DNA from: PALSA-607 sp963825425
Lineage (GTDB): Bacteria > Actinomycetota > Actinomycetes > Acidothermales > Acidothermaceae
Length of the DNA: 64,000 bases
Assembly (NCBI GenBank): GCA_963825425.1
Contig: CAWGTF010000016.1
Coordinates: forward strand, 11,198 to 75,197
Reading direction: 5' to 3'
This document shows, in pieces, positions 19,320-27,889 of this stretch (within the stretch, counting starts at the first letter, position 1; each line of letters starts with the position of its first letter). A program made the translations under genes and the position numbers. The notes under the pieces are model-generated. The model was not told where the DNA came from and ran no database searches. It saw nothing but the letters and a program-made list of their open reading frames with translations.

Positions 19320-20066
19320 CTACGAGGGCTGCAGCGTGCAGCACCAGATCGTGAGCTCCCACGACAACCGGCTGCCGCGCTGCGAGAGGTGGATCGAACC
19401 TTCGTCCATGAGTTCGTGCACCATCGCGGAGGTGGCGACTACATCGGGAAGCGGGAACTCCTTCTTGACGACCGGCTCCATCGCGGTGCCGAAGACCTTG
19501 GCCGCTGCGGCCAGGATCGCCGCGTCGTCCTGGATCGTGCCGGTCGGCAGATAGATCCTGCCGCCGGGCACGAGATAGTCGGCCACTTGGCCGAGCATCT
19601 CGACCGGCAGTTCGGCGCCGGTGCGCCCGCCACCCTTGCCGTCGGGGAACCACCCGGTCACTTGCGCGATCACGTCAGGGATTCCGGAAACGTCAGCGAT
19701 GATGACGTTGGCTCGAGTGTTCGCGAGCGGCTCGAGCAGATGACCGGTACGGAACTCGGCGACATCAGCCAAGTTGAGGCGTGCGGCGTTGGCTGCGGAA
19801 CATGCTGTGGCGGCGGCGGAGAAGTCGGTACCGATCACCTTGGCGGCACCAAGTTTCGCCGCGACCAACGAAAGTACGCCACACCCGCAGCCCGCATCGG
19901 CGACGATGTCGCCGGGGTCGACGCGCAGTGCTTCGGCGAGAACTTTGCTCGTGGAGCTGGGGACGAATACGCCGGGATCGACGACGACATCGAACGGTCC
20001 GGCCACGCCGCGCCAGACGTATGTACGAGCAGCTTCCTCGGCGTCTTGCATCGCGGCTTCCGGCAT
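19320..20066 (-). CDS. Class I SAM-dependent methyltransferase
   Basis: About 248 residues. The SAM-binding motif I is VADAGCGCGVLSLVAAKLGA and motif II is VIGTDFSAAATACSAANAAR. ANVIIADVSGIPDV lies where the catalytic loop is expected. The preceding FDVVVDPGVFVPSSTSKVLA resembles PrmA/PrmC-type protein methyltransferases, but a clear NPPY motif is missing, so the target is not assigned. ATG 20066 is preferred over ATG 20090 because GGGAGG lies about 8 bases upstream. It is cotranscribed with the aldo/keto reductase 11 bases downstream. Confidence 0.8.
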   Translation of the reverse strand: MPEAAMQDAEEAARTYVWRGVAGPFDVVVDPGVFVPSSTSKVLAEALRVDPGDIVADAGCGCGVLSLVAAKLGAAKVIGTDFSAAATACSAANAARLNLADVAEFRTGHLLEPLANTRANVIIADVSGIPDVIAQVTGWFPDGKGGGRTGAELPVEMLGQVADYLVPGGRIYLPTGTIQDDAAILAAAAKVFGTAMEPVVKKEFPLPDVVATSAMVHELMDEGSIHLSQRGSRLSWELTIWCCTLQPS

Positions 20067-20184
20067 TGGTATCCCTCCCGCGTGTTCCATTCCAGCCTAA
20101 TTGGCGGCGCGACTTTACCCAAATGATGGCAGGTCACAGCCGAGAGCCGACCGCGGGGTTTAGGCCGATCGAAGCGTCGAGTCG

Positions 20185-20664
20185 CTACTTCGCGGGTTGG
20201 CTGGTGAAGTTGTGGGTCCACAGCGCGCGCGAGCCGGCTTCACCGGTCCGGACGACCTGCTGCACGGCGCCAACCGAGATGGCAACGGCGAGGACGCCGA
20301 CCACGATCCGCCCGAGGGTTCCGTGCAGGGCGGCGGAGTCCGTCCGCTCCCACAGCCAAACGAGGAGTGCAATCACAAAGAGGCCGATCATCCACGGCAG
20401 CACCCCCTTGCCGAGGGCGACGTGCTTGCGAATGAGCGGGGTGCTGATGACTCGGGCTTGCAGCCATTGACCGGCGTGGGTCGTCACCGGAACGGTGAGG
20501 AGCGCGCCCAGTGCGATGACCGGGGTGATGACCCCGAGGCGGCGTCCGGCGGCGGGCCAGAGCGCGGCCGCAACCAGGACGAGCGCAGCAATCGGGACAG
20601 CGGCCAGCACGAGGTGGACCAACAGGACGTGGGCCGGCAGCCCCTGGATCTTGGTCGGGCCCAT
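20185..20664 (-). CDS. DUF2231-like four-helix membrane protein
   Basis: A 159-residue protein with about four hydrophobic helices: VLLVHLVLAAVPIAALVLVA, ITPVIALGALLTVPVTTHAG, VLPWMIGLFVIALLVWLWE and IVVGVLAVAISVGAVQQVV. The opening IQGLPAHVLLVHLV and the internal H/R charge pattern resemble DUF2231 proteins. ATG 20664 has AGGAGACTC directly upstream. The function is unknown. It is separated by about 120 bases from the downstream methyltransferase and by a tRNA cluster from upstream genes. Confidence 0.75.
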   Translation of the reverse strand: MGPTKIQGLPAHVLLVHLVLAAVPIAALVLVAAALWPAAGRRLGVITPVIALGALLTVPVTTHAGQWLQARVISTPLIRKHVALGKGVLPWMIGLFVIALLVWLWERTDSAALHGTLGRIVVGVLAVAISVGAVQQVVRTGEAGSRALWTHNFTSQPAK

Positions 20665-20795
20665 GAGTCTCCTGCCGCTGGCGGTTTGCAGGTTGAAACG
20701 GACCCCTCAGCCGCGCGGTTCAGTCCGGGCTCACCGGCCACCCGCCGCCGTCCCGCGCGAGCGCCGTCCGAGAGACAGCATGGAGAGACAGAAAG

Positions 20796-20869
20796 TGGCC
20801 AGGGACAGGATCGAACTGTCGACCTCCCGCTTTTCAGGCGGGCGCTCATACCGACTGAGCTACCTGGCC
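20796..20869 (-). tRNA. tRNA-Phe (GAA)
   Basis: The reverse strand starts GGCCAGGTAGCTCAG and has the anticodon loop CTGAAAA (GAA) between CCCGC and GCGGG. The T arm contains TTCGATC, and the acceptor stem closes GGCCAGG/CCTGGCC. The discriminator is A and no CCA is encoded. Confidence 0.97.
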
Positions 20870-20895
20870 GTGCGCGGCGCGACTATCGCGTGTTG

Positions 20896-20970
20896 CGGTC
20901 CCGACGGGATTCGAACCCGCGACCTCCGCCTTGACAGGGCGGCGTGAACTCCAGGCTTCACCACGGGACC
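20896..20970 (-). tRNA. tRNA-Asp (GTC)
   Basis: The acceptor stem is GGTCCCG/CGGGACC, the anticodon loop CTGTCAA (GTC) sits on a CCGCC/GGCGG stem, and the T loop is TTCGAAT. It belongs to the Glu-Asp-Phe cluster read from the minus strand. Confidence 0.97.
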
Positions 20971-21037
20971 ATGTGGCCTTGCAAATACGGTGGCCTTGCT
21001 GTTACTGCAAACTGCGTTAGTGCCGAGTGCGCTTGCG

Positions 21038-21110
21038 TGCCCCCAACGGGATTCGAACCCGTGCCGCCGCCTTGAAAGGGCGGTGTCCTGGGCCACTAGA
21101 CGATGGGGAC
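21038..21110 (-). tRNA. tRNA-Glu (TTC)
   Basis: The sequence begins GTCCCCATCGTCTAG, the anticodon loop is CTTTCAA (TTC) on a CCGCC/GGCGG stem, the T loop is TTCGAAT, and the acceptor closes with TGGGGGC. It is the first gene of the Glu-Asp-Phe cluster in transcription order. Confidence 0.97.
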
Positions 21111-21202
21111 GGTAGCCAGATGGCGTCGCCCGGCCACAGCCCCGGCGTCATCCGTCGGGGACTGGTCAAGCATAGGGGACGGCCACGTGGTTTGCTGGCG
21201 GG

Positions 21203-21544
21203 GTGGTGGAGGTCACGCGCGAGCGCTTCGAGGAGCTCGTCGCCCAGGCCCTGGATGGCATCCCTCCGCAGTTCACGAAGGCGATGCGCAACGTGGCGGT
21301 GTTCGTCGAGGACGTGCCGGCCGATCCACACCTGCTCGGGCTCTACGTCGGCGTGCCGCTGACCGAGCGGACGACGTCCTACGCCGGGGTCCTGCCCGAC
21401 CGGATCATGATCTACCGCTCCAGCCTGTGTGCCTACTGCGACACCGAGGAGCAGGTGATCGCCGAGGTGCGCAAGACCGTCGTCCACGAGGTTGCCCATC
21501 ACTTCGGAATAGACGACGACCGGCTGCACGAACTGGGGTATTGA
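21203..21544 (+). CDS. Zincin-like metallopeptidase (DUF1025/MMP type)
   Basis: A 113-residue protein ending in TVVHEVAHHFGIDDDRLHEL. This contains the HExxHxxGxxD-like zinc motif (HEVAHHFGIDD) of the small actinobacterial zincin family. The N-terminal part (FEELVAQALDGIPPQF, NVAVFVEDVP) also fits. The GTG start at 21203 follows GGCGGG. The protein has no signal peptide and is probably cytoplasmic. The biological substrate is unknown; proteolytic activity is inferred from the family. Confidence 0.88.
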   Translation: MVEVTRERFEELVAQALDGIPPQFTKAMRNVAVFVEDVPADPHLLGLYVGVPLTERTTSYAGVLPDRIMIYRSSLCAYCDTEEQVIAEVRKTVVHEVAHHFGIDDDRLHELGY

Positions 21545-21608
21545 CGCTTGAACCCGACAGTTTCGCGATCTTGACGCTCCCCAAACATTTCGGCGGCACA
21601 CTCTGTGG

Positions 21609-22914
21609 ATGAGCAGCGCCTCTGACGCCTTGCGCAGCGATCTGGCGCATCTCTATCGCCGGGCCGGATTCGGGGCGACGCCGGCCGAGCTCGACGCGGC
21701 GGTCAGCGCGGGGTACGCAGCGACGGTTGCTGCGCTCGTACGCCCGCCCTCGACGTCCGACCAAGGAGTACTGGCGACGCCGCCGCCGCAACTCACGGTT
21801 GCACCCGCGCCCGGCAAGGATGGCACCGCCGCGCAGCGCAAGGCGTACCAGGCGCGAGTTACCACCGAGGGCCGCGCGCTCACCCTTTGGTGGCTCGACC
21901 GCATGGTGATGGCGACGAATCCGTTCCCGGAGAAGTTGACGTTCTTCTGGCATGGGCACTTCGCGACCGCGATGTCGAAGGTGCGAAGCGCGGCGTTGAT
22001 GCTGCGGCAGAACGAGTTGCTGCGAACGTCGGGTCTCGGCGCATTCGATGCTCTTGACCTGGCGATCGCTCGCGATCCGGCGATGATGATCTGGCTCGAC
22101 GAGAACCAGAACATCGCCGGGCGGCCGAACGAGAATTTCGCTCGCGAGAACATGGAACTCTTCACGCTCGGATACGGCAATTACACCGAGGACGACGTGA
22201 GAGAGGGCGCGCGCTGCTACACCGGCTGGCGCTACAACCAGAACTCCGATGCCTTTGTCGAGGTTGCACAGCAGGCATGACAACGGCGTGAAGACAGTGC
22301 TTGGCCATACCGGGAACTTCGACGGCGGCGACCTGATCACGATCCTCACCCACAGCGACGCGTCGCACCGGTGGATCACCACCCGCGTGTGGTCTCGCTT
22401 CGCGAAGACCATCACGACCGACCCGGTGGTCTCCACGCTGATGCCGACGTACGCGCAGCAGCTCAATATCGGTGCGCTCATGACCGCGACGTTCACTTCG
22501 CCGTCGTTCTTGCAGACCAAGGGCGAGTTGGTGAAGCAGCCGGTCGAGTACGTCGTCGGCGCGCTCCGCGCGTTGAAACTGCGGGCTGACAACCAGAACT
22601 ATTTGGGCTACCTGCAAGCACTCGGGCAAGTGCCGTTCGAGCCACCCAATGTCGGCGGCTGGCCGTTCGACGACGGGTGGTTGACGACCGCTGCGAGCTA
22701 CACCCGAATGAAGTTCGCTCGGTACGTCGCCGCGCATGGCGACATCTCCGCGGTCGCCGATGAGCCGGCGTCGGCGCGGGCTGACGCGGCGGCGCACCTG
22801 TTGTCGGTCGACGGCTGGGGAGCGCAGACCCGCGTCGCACTCGCGCAGGTGGCGCACGACCCGGTGTCGGTAGTGACGCTCGCGCTTTGCGCACCCGAAT
22901 ACGTCGTGAACTAG
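21609..22914 (+). CDS. DUF1800 domain protein (one frameshift)
   Basis: About 434 residues. DUF1800 landmarks are LYRRAGFGATPAELDAAVSA at the start, FPEKLTFFWHGHFATAMSKV, NENFARENMELFTLGYGNYT and the C-terminal VEYVVGALRALKL, PPNVGGWPFD. An extra G near 22274 (CAGGCATGAC for CAGCATGAC) splits the gene; corrected, it reads VAQQHDNGVKTVLGHTGNFDG. It sits 11 bases upstream of a DUF1501 gene, the usual partner. The family has no established biochemical function but is commonly secreted or envelope-associated. Confidence 0.88.
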
Positions 22915-22925
22915 AGGAGATGGCG

Positions 22926-24128
22926 ATGCCACGAACCATGTCGCGACGGCAGTTCCTGATCTCGAGCGGTGTCGTCGGCGGCGCCGCACTGGCAGTGGGC
23001 GCGGGCGGCATCACGCTGCGCGAGCTGTTGGTTGCCGGGAAGCGTACGCCGCTCGAGGTCGGCACGAAGATCGTCGTCTTCGTCACGATGTACGGCGGCA
23101 ACGACGGCCTGAGCACGGTGATTCCTTACACAGACAAGGCGTATTACGCGGGGCGCCCGGACCTTGCTTACGAGGAGTCGCAGGTGCTGCCGCTGGCCGA
23201 CGGGCTCGGCTTCAATCCGTCGATGACCGGCTTCAAGAAGCTGTACGACGGCGGGCAGCTGGCGATCGTGCGCGGGGTCGGCTACCCCAACCCCGACCGC
23301 AGCCACTTCAGGTCGATGGCGATCTGGCAGACCGCATCTCCTGGCACGCCTCAGGTCACCGGTTGGCTCGGCCGCTGGCTCGATGCGAACGGCGCCGACC
23401 CGCTGCTCGCCGTCAACGTCGGCCCGGTGTTGCCGCCGATGCTCGCCGGCCAGCATTGCGCCGGAGCGGCGGTCCCGTCGAGCGGGGGTATGGCGATGCC
23501 TACCGGGACGTATGGCAGCGGCCTTCGCGCCCTCGACACGGCCTCTGCGAGTAGTACTCCGCTGATTCAGCGGGTCGCGCAGTCAGGGTCTGATCTGTTC
23601 CGGGTCGCCACCACATTCGGCCCCACGTTGGCGGCTGCCAAGGTGGGCGGGGCTAACGATCTCGCCGGTCAACTCGACCTCGTCGCGCGCTGCATCGCGG
23701 CCAACGCCCCGACCCGCGTCTACAGCGTGCAGCTCGGCGGCTTCGACTTCCACGCCGACGAAAAGGACGCTCAAAGCACACTGCTAGGACAGCTGGACGC
23801 CGCGGTGTCGGGGTTCTTGACCAACGTGGCCGCCGGGCCGCACGGCAAGGACGTCGTGATGGTGCTGTACTCCGAGTTCGGTCGGCGGGTAGCCGCAAAT
23901 GGCAGTCAGGGAACAGATCACGGGACGGCGGGGAACATCTTCGTCGCGGGTGCTGCGGTGAAGGGCGGCATGTTCGGCGACCAGCCGAGCCTGACCGATC
24001 TGGCGATGGACGACCTGAAGTACAACGTCGACTTCCGGTCGGTGTACGCCACCGTGCTCGAGGGCGCGCTGGGCGCCGACGCGTCGCAGGTGCTCGGTGG
24101 CAGCTACCCCAAGCTGGCTTTCATCTGA
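22926..24128 (+). CDS. DUF1501 protein with twin-arginine signal
   Basis: A 400-residue intact frame. MPRTMSRRQFLISSGVVGG has a consensus Tat motif (SRRQFL) followed by a hydrophobic stretch, so folded export is expected. The alkaline-phosphatase-like DUF1501 body includes FVTMYGGNDGLSTVIPY, GYPNPDRSHFRSMAIWQTA, GGFDFHADEKDAQS and SEFGRRVAANGSQGTDHGTA with candidate metal-binding His/Asp residues. ATG 22926 is chosen because GAGGAG lies 6 bases upstream; the ATG at 22920 would abut it. It is paired with the DUF1800 gene, a recurrent operon of unknown function. Confidence 0.9.
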   Translation: MPRTMSRRQFLISSGVVGGAALAVGAGGITLRELLVAGKRTPLEVGTKIVVFVTMYGGNDGLSTVIPYTDKAYYAGRPDLAYEESQVLPLADGLGFNPSMTGFKKLYDGGQLAIVRGVGYPNPDRSHFRSMAIWQTASPGTPQVTGWLGRWLDANGADPLLAVNVGPVLPPMLAGQHCAGAAVPSSGGMAMPTGTYGSGLRALDTASASSTPLIQRVAQSGSDLFRVATTFGPTLAAAKVGGANDLAGQLDLVARCIAANAPTRVYSVQLGGFDFHADEKDAQSTLLGQLDAAVSGFLTNVAAGPHGKDVVMVLYSEFGRRVAANGSQGTDHGTAGNIFVAGAAVKGGMFGDQPSLTDLAMDDLKYNVDFRSVYATVLEGALGADASQVLGGSYPKLAFI

Positions 24129-24264
24129 CGGCTCGCGTGACGGCTGCCGCCGTTGCCCGCTAGATCTGCCGCCCTGATCGAGGGTTTGCCCCGATTCCCC
24201 AGGTTCGCCGCGAACCTACGGTCGGCAAGGTGAACAGTTGCCCGACCGCGACCCGGGAGTCGAC

Positions 24265-24837
24265 ATGCCAGCAACCAAGAAACTGACGATCGCGGCACTT
24301 CTCGCCGTCACCGTGTCTGTCGCGGGATGCAATTCGAAGAAGGCGAGCTCGACCGATTCGGGTACTGCCGCGACAACCGCGGCCGCGGCACCAGCAGCGT
24401 CGGCAGCCAGCTCGGGCGCCGGCGCACCCGCGGCGACCGCTTCCGTGGCCGCCGCGACCGGGGCTGGCGCGGCCGCGTCCGGAGGCTGCGCGTTGACCGC
24501 AGCTCAAGTCACCACGGTGATGGGCGCCACTTACGGGGATCCACAGAACCTCAATGGATTTTGCATCTACCCAGGCAGCGAAGACTCGCTCCAAATCCAT
24601 GTCGAGGACGCGTCCGGCGGCCAGGACTTCGACGCCGCACTCGCGGCGGCGAAGCGGAATCAGGGGTCGGATACGTCGACAACCATTCCGGGTCTTGGTG
24701 ACAAAGCGGCCAGCGTCGGATTTGAGCTCGTCGTCGCCGCCGGCGGCAAGACCATCGACATCCGTGCCGCTTCCTCGACCTTCGACTGGCCCAAGTCGAT
24801 TGCGTTGGCGAAGCTGGTCATCGCCGGCCTGCACTAG
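24265..24837 (+). CDS. Lipoprotein of unknown function
   Basis: About 190 residues. MPATKKLTIAALLAVTVSVA is a signal peptide followed by the lipobox VAGCNS. A long Ala/Ser/Thr-rich linker leads to a compact domain beginning GGCALTAAQVTTVMGATYGD and containing GFCIYPGSED (a likely Cys-Cys disulfide). The end GKTIDIRAASSTFDWPKSIA resembles DUF3558-like actinobacterial lipoproteins. ATG 24265 has GGGAG 6 bases upstream. The frame is intact. Confidence 0.75.
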   Translation: MPATKKLTIAALLAVTVSVAGCNSKKASSTDSGTAATTAAAAPAASAASSGAGAPAATASVAAATGAGAAASGGCALTAAQVTTVMGATYGDPQNLNGFCIYPGSEDSLQIHVEDASGGQDFDAALAAAKRNQGSDTSTTIPGLGDKAASVGFELVVAAGGKTIDIRAASSTFDWPKSIALAKLVIAGLH

Positions 24838-24886
24838 GGGCGGTTGCATCCCTACAGGCGAAGAAGAGAACGCGGCCGCTTTGTGC

Positions 24887-24892
24887 TAGGGT
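24887..24892 (+). promoter_or_regulatory. Probable -10 element of the cysteine leader transcript
   Basis: TAGGGT ends 8 bases before ATG 24901. This is the geometry of a leaderless actinobacterial transcript whose start point is the ATG itself. No good -35 is visible. Confidence 0.4.
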
Positions 24893-24900
24893 TCCCGCCC

Positions 24901-24978
24901 ATGAGCAACGTCCTGTTGACGCAGCGACTCCATGTCGATCTGTTGCGCGTGACGTCTGCCGTCTGTCGGCCCTGCTGA
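24901..24978 (+). CDS. Cysteine-rich leader peptide upstream of the sulfate transporter
   Basis: A 25-codon frame ending RLHVDLLRVTSAVCRPC. It matches the pattern of short actinobacterial leader peptides (R-x-H-V-D-L-x-R-V-x-S-A-x-C-R) found upstream of sulfur-uptake genes. In mycobacteria such peptides were shown to sense cysteine through ribosome stalling at Cys codons. Cys codons occupy positions 22 and 25, the last before TGA. No ribosome site precedes the ATG, consistent with leaderless initiation from the -10 at 24887. The sulfate-binding protein gene starts 127 bases downstream. The regulatory role is inferred from family and position. Confidence 0.8.
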   Translation: MSNVLLTQRLHVDLLRVTSAVCRPC

Positions 24979-25105
24979 GATCCAAGCGCCGGCCTTAGTC
25001 GCATCGGCAACCCGTCGGCGTCCCGCCCGATTCTGACTTGTTACCCGCGCTACCGATTCGGTGGCATATTCCCTACCTTATGACCAGACAAACTGGAGAA
25101 CTTCC

Positions 25106-26164
25106 GTGCGCCCCCTCAATCGCGTCTTCGGCCTGCTCGCCGCCACTGGCCTGCTGTTGGCCGCCGGGTGCAGCTCATCGAAATCGTCCAGCGCCGCGTC
25201 GACCGCTAGCGCCGCGGCAAGCGCTGCCGGTTCGGCTGCCGCCGGCGGCAACGTCACCTTGAACCTGGTGGCGTACTCGACTCCGCAACCGGCCTACGCC
25301 AAGCTCATCGCCGCATTCCAGAAGACGCCGGCTGGCGCGCACGTGAAGTTCACTCAGTCGTTCGGGCCTTCTGGTGACCAGGCGAACGCGGTTCTTGCGG
25401 GGCAGGCGGCCGACGTTGTGGAGTTCTCGCTGCTGACCGACATGACGAAGCTGGTCAAGAAGAACATCGTGGCCGCTGATTGGGACTCAAACGCGGAGCA
25501 CGGTTTCGTGACCGATTCGGTGGTCTCGTTCGTGGTGCGCAAGGGCAATCCGAAGCACATCGAGAGCTGGGCCGACCTGATCAAGCCGGGCGTGAAGGTC
25601 TTGACACCGAACCCGTTCTCGTCGGGCAGCGCGCGGTGGAACATCCTGGGCGCGTACGGGGCGCAGCTCAAAGCGGGCGACACCGACGCCCAGGCGACCG
25701 ACTACCTGAAGGCGCTGTTCAAGAAGGTGATCGTGCAGGACGCCAGTGGGTCGAAGGCGCTCGCCGACTTCGTCGGCGGTGCGGGCGACGTGCTGCTGTC
25801 GTATGAGAACGAGGCGATCTACGCGCAGGCCAAGGGGCAGCCGGTCGACTACGTGATCCCGAGCGACACGCTGCTGATCGAGAACCCGGTCGCGGTCACG
25901 ACGACCACGAAGAATCCGGTGCAGGCCAAGGCGTTCGTCGACTTCCTGTACTCGGGGGCCGGTCAGCAGATCTTCGCGGACATCGGCTACCGCCCGACAT
26001 TGCCGGGCGTGACCTCGACGGTGAACAAGTTCCCGGTACCCACGGGGCTGTTCACCATCGGCTCGCTCGGCGGCTGGCCGACGGCGACCACGAAGTTCTT
26101 CGACCCGACGAACGGCGTGATTACGGGAATCGAGAAGTCCAACGGTGTCGCTACCACCAAATAG
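25106..26164 (+). CDS. Sulfate-binding lipoprotein of the sulfate ABC transporter
   Basis: A 352-residue periplasmic binding protein. VRPLNRVFGLLAATGLLLAA precedes the lipobox AAGCSS. The fold is that of Sbp/CysP: NLVAYSTPQPAYAKLIAAFQ, FTQSFGPSGDQANAVLAGQ, ADVVEFSLLTDMTKL, VLTPNPFSSGSARWNILGAY, DVLLSYENEAIYA. GTG 25106 is chosen for its TGGAGAA ribosome site and immediate signal peptide. It overlaps the permease gene by 20 bases. It captures sulfate or thiosulfate outside the membrane and delivers it to the CysTW permease. The frame is intact. Confidence 0.93.
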   Translation: MRPLNRVFGLLAATGLLLAAGCSSSKSSSAASTASAAASAAGSAAAGGNVTLNLVAYSTPQPAYAKLIAAFQKTPAGAHVKFTQSFGPSGDQANAVLAGQAADVVEFSLLTDMTKLVKKNIVAADWDSNAEHGFVTDSVVSFVVRKGNPKHIESWADLIKPGVKVLTPNPFSSGSARWNILGAYGAQLKAGDTDAQATDYLKALFKKVIVQDASGSKALADFVGGAGDVLLSYENEAIYAQAKGQPVDYVIPSDTLLIENPVAVTTTTKNPVQAKAFVDFLYSGAGQQIFADIGYRPTLPGVTSTVNKFPVPTGLFTIGSLGGWPTATTKFFDPTNGVITGIEKSNGVATTK

Positions 26165-27042
26165 CACGCTCGACGACGCGGGCGGACCGGGCGCAGCTGC
26201 CCGGTCCGCAACGCCCGCTTCCGATGCGCCGTCGTGGTGGGCGGCGCGATCGGGCAAGAATTCGCGCGGTGGCACGTCACTGGGGCTCGGGCTCGTCACG
26301 CTCTATCTCAGCTTCCTGGTTCTGATCCCGCTCGGTGCGGTGGTCTGGAAGTCGCAGAGCGACGGCTGGTCGGCCGGGCTGGCATCAGGTCACCTCGCCC
26401 GAGGCAGCGGCCGCTTTGAAGCTCACGCTGACGATCTCGGTCGGCGTTGCGCTGTTCAACCTCGTGATGGGCACGATCATCGCGTGGGTGCTGGTGCGCG
26501 ACGACTTCCCTGGCAAGGGAGCCGTCGAGCTGTTCATCGACTTGCCCTTCGCACTGCCCACGATCGTCGCCGGCGTTGTCTTGTTGTCGCTGTACGGTCC
26601 GCGCAGTCCGGCGCACGTGAACATCGCGTTCACCCGAACCGCGATCACGGTCGCGCTGCTCTTCGTCACGTTGCCGTTTGTGGTGCGCACCGTGCAGCCG
26701 GTGCTGCTCGAACTTGATCGCGATATGGAAGCCGCCGCAGCTTCACTTGGTGCGTCGCCGTTTCTGATCGCTCGCCGGATCATCTTGCCGAACCTGGTGC
26801 CCGCGATGTTGACCGGAACCGGGCTTGCGTTCGCGCGGGCCATTGGCGAGTTCGGTTCGGTCAGCCTGCTGTCGGGCAACCTGCCCTTTCACACTGAAGT
26901 TTCCGCGGTCAACATCTACAACCAGATCCAAAGCGACAACGCGGTCGGCGCAGCGGCACAGTCGACGGTGTTGCTCGTCATCGCGTTCGTGGTGCTGTTC
27001 GCGCTCGATCGGCTGAAGCGCTGGGGGGTGCATCGTGGCTAG
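26145..27042 (+). CDS. cysT: Sulfate ABC transporter permease CysT (one frameshift)
   Basis: GTG 26145 starts inside the end of the binding-protein gene. After a charged N-terminus the first helix is GLVTLYLSFLVLIPLGAVVW. One extra C near 26379 separates SQSDGWSAG from WHQVTSPEAAAALKLTLTIS. The body carries IDLPFALPTIVAGVVLLSLY and the EAA loop region MEAAAASLGASPFLIARRI that contacts the ATPase. FARAIGEFGSVSLLSGNLP is typical of CysT. About six membrane helices in total. The stop overlaps the cysW GTG. Confidence 0.92.
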
Positions 27043-27889
27043 CGCGACCGGCGTGAGTGACGGTGCGGTTGCAGTACGGGGCAACCGTCGCCCAGTCGCC
27101 CGCTATGGCCTGCGCTTCGTCGCCCTCGGCTACTTGCTGGTGTTGCTCGCGGCGCCGGTAACGATGGTGTTCTATCGCGCTTTCCAACATGGGCTCGGAC
27201 CGATCTGGTCTGCACTGACGACGAGTGAAGCTCGCAGCGCGATCGAGGTGACGCTGATCGTCGCCATTTCCGCAGTCGTGCTCAACACCTTGTTCGGCGT
27301 CGGCACCGCGTTGTTGCTGGTGCGCCGGCGCTTCCCCGGACGTCACCTCCTCGACGTCCTGGTCGACATTCCGCAGGCAGTGTCGCCGATTGTTGTCGGA
27401 CTCGCGCTGATCCTGGTGTACGGGAAGTTCGGCTTCTTCGGATCGTGGATCGAACGCAACGGACTGAAAATCATCTTTAGCCTGCCTGGCATGGTGCTGG
27501 CGACTGCGTTCGTGTCGCTGCCCCTCGTCGTCCGCTCAGTTGCTCCTGTTCTGGCTGAACTTGGCGATGAGCAGGAGCAGGCCGCGCGAACGCTCGGTGC
27601 ATCGAGTTGGCAGACGTTTCGCCGGATCACGTTGCCGTCGATTCGCGATGCGCTGGCCTACGGCGTTGTGCTGTCGCTGGCGCGCTCGCTTGGCGAGTAC
27701 GGGGCTGTGACGGTGGTGTCGGGGCATGTCCTCGGGAAGACGCTGACCCTTACCCTGTTCATTGACGAACGGCTGCAGAACTTCGACCAGCCGGCGGCCT
27801 ATTCGGCGGCGGTCTTGTTGGCGATCATTGCGATGGGCAGTCTGCTGATCAGTCGGCGGTTCAGGGCGCGAACCAGGAGTGTGGCATGA
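27035..27889 (+). CDS. cysW: Sulfate ABC transporter permease CysW
   Basis: An intact 284-residue permease. Motifs are FRAFQ-like YRAFQHGLGPIWSAL, LVDIPQAVSPIVVGLALILV, FVSLPLVVRSVAPVLAELGD, the EAA loop QEQAARTLGASSWQTFRRITLP and LARSLGEYGAVTVVSGHVLG. The C-terminus LFIDERLQNFDQPAAYSAAV is specific to CysW. GTG 27035 overlaps the cysT stop and its own stop overlaps the cysA ATG (ATGA), so all four transporter genes are translationally coupled. Confidence 0.94.
   Translation: MASATGVSDGAVAVRGNRRPVARYGLRFVALGYLLVLLAAPVTMVFYRAFQHGLGPIWSALTTSEARSAIEVTLIVAISAVVLNTLFGVGTALLLVRRRFPGRHLLDVLVDIPQAVSPIVVGLALILVYGKFGFFGSWIERNGLKIIFSLPGMVLATAFVSLPLVVRSVAPVLAELGDEQEQAARTLGASSWQTFRRITLPSIRDALAYGVVLSLARSLGEYGAVTVVSGHVLGKTLTLTLFIDERLQNFDQPAAYSAAVLLAIIAMGSLLISRRFRARTRSVA

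Noticed and set aside
20973..20999. Short direct repeat GTGGCCTTGC between tRNA-Asp and tRNA-Glu as an attachment site
   Set aside because: Only 10 bp, 17 bp apart, with no integrase or cargo between the copies.
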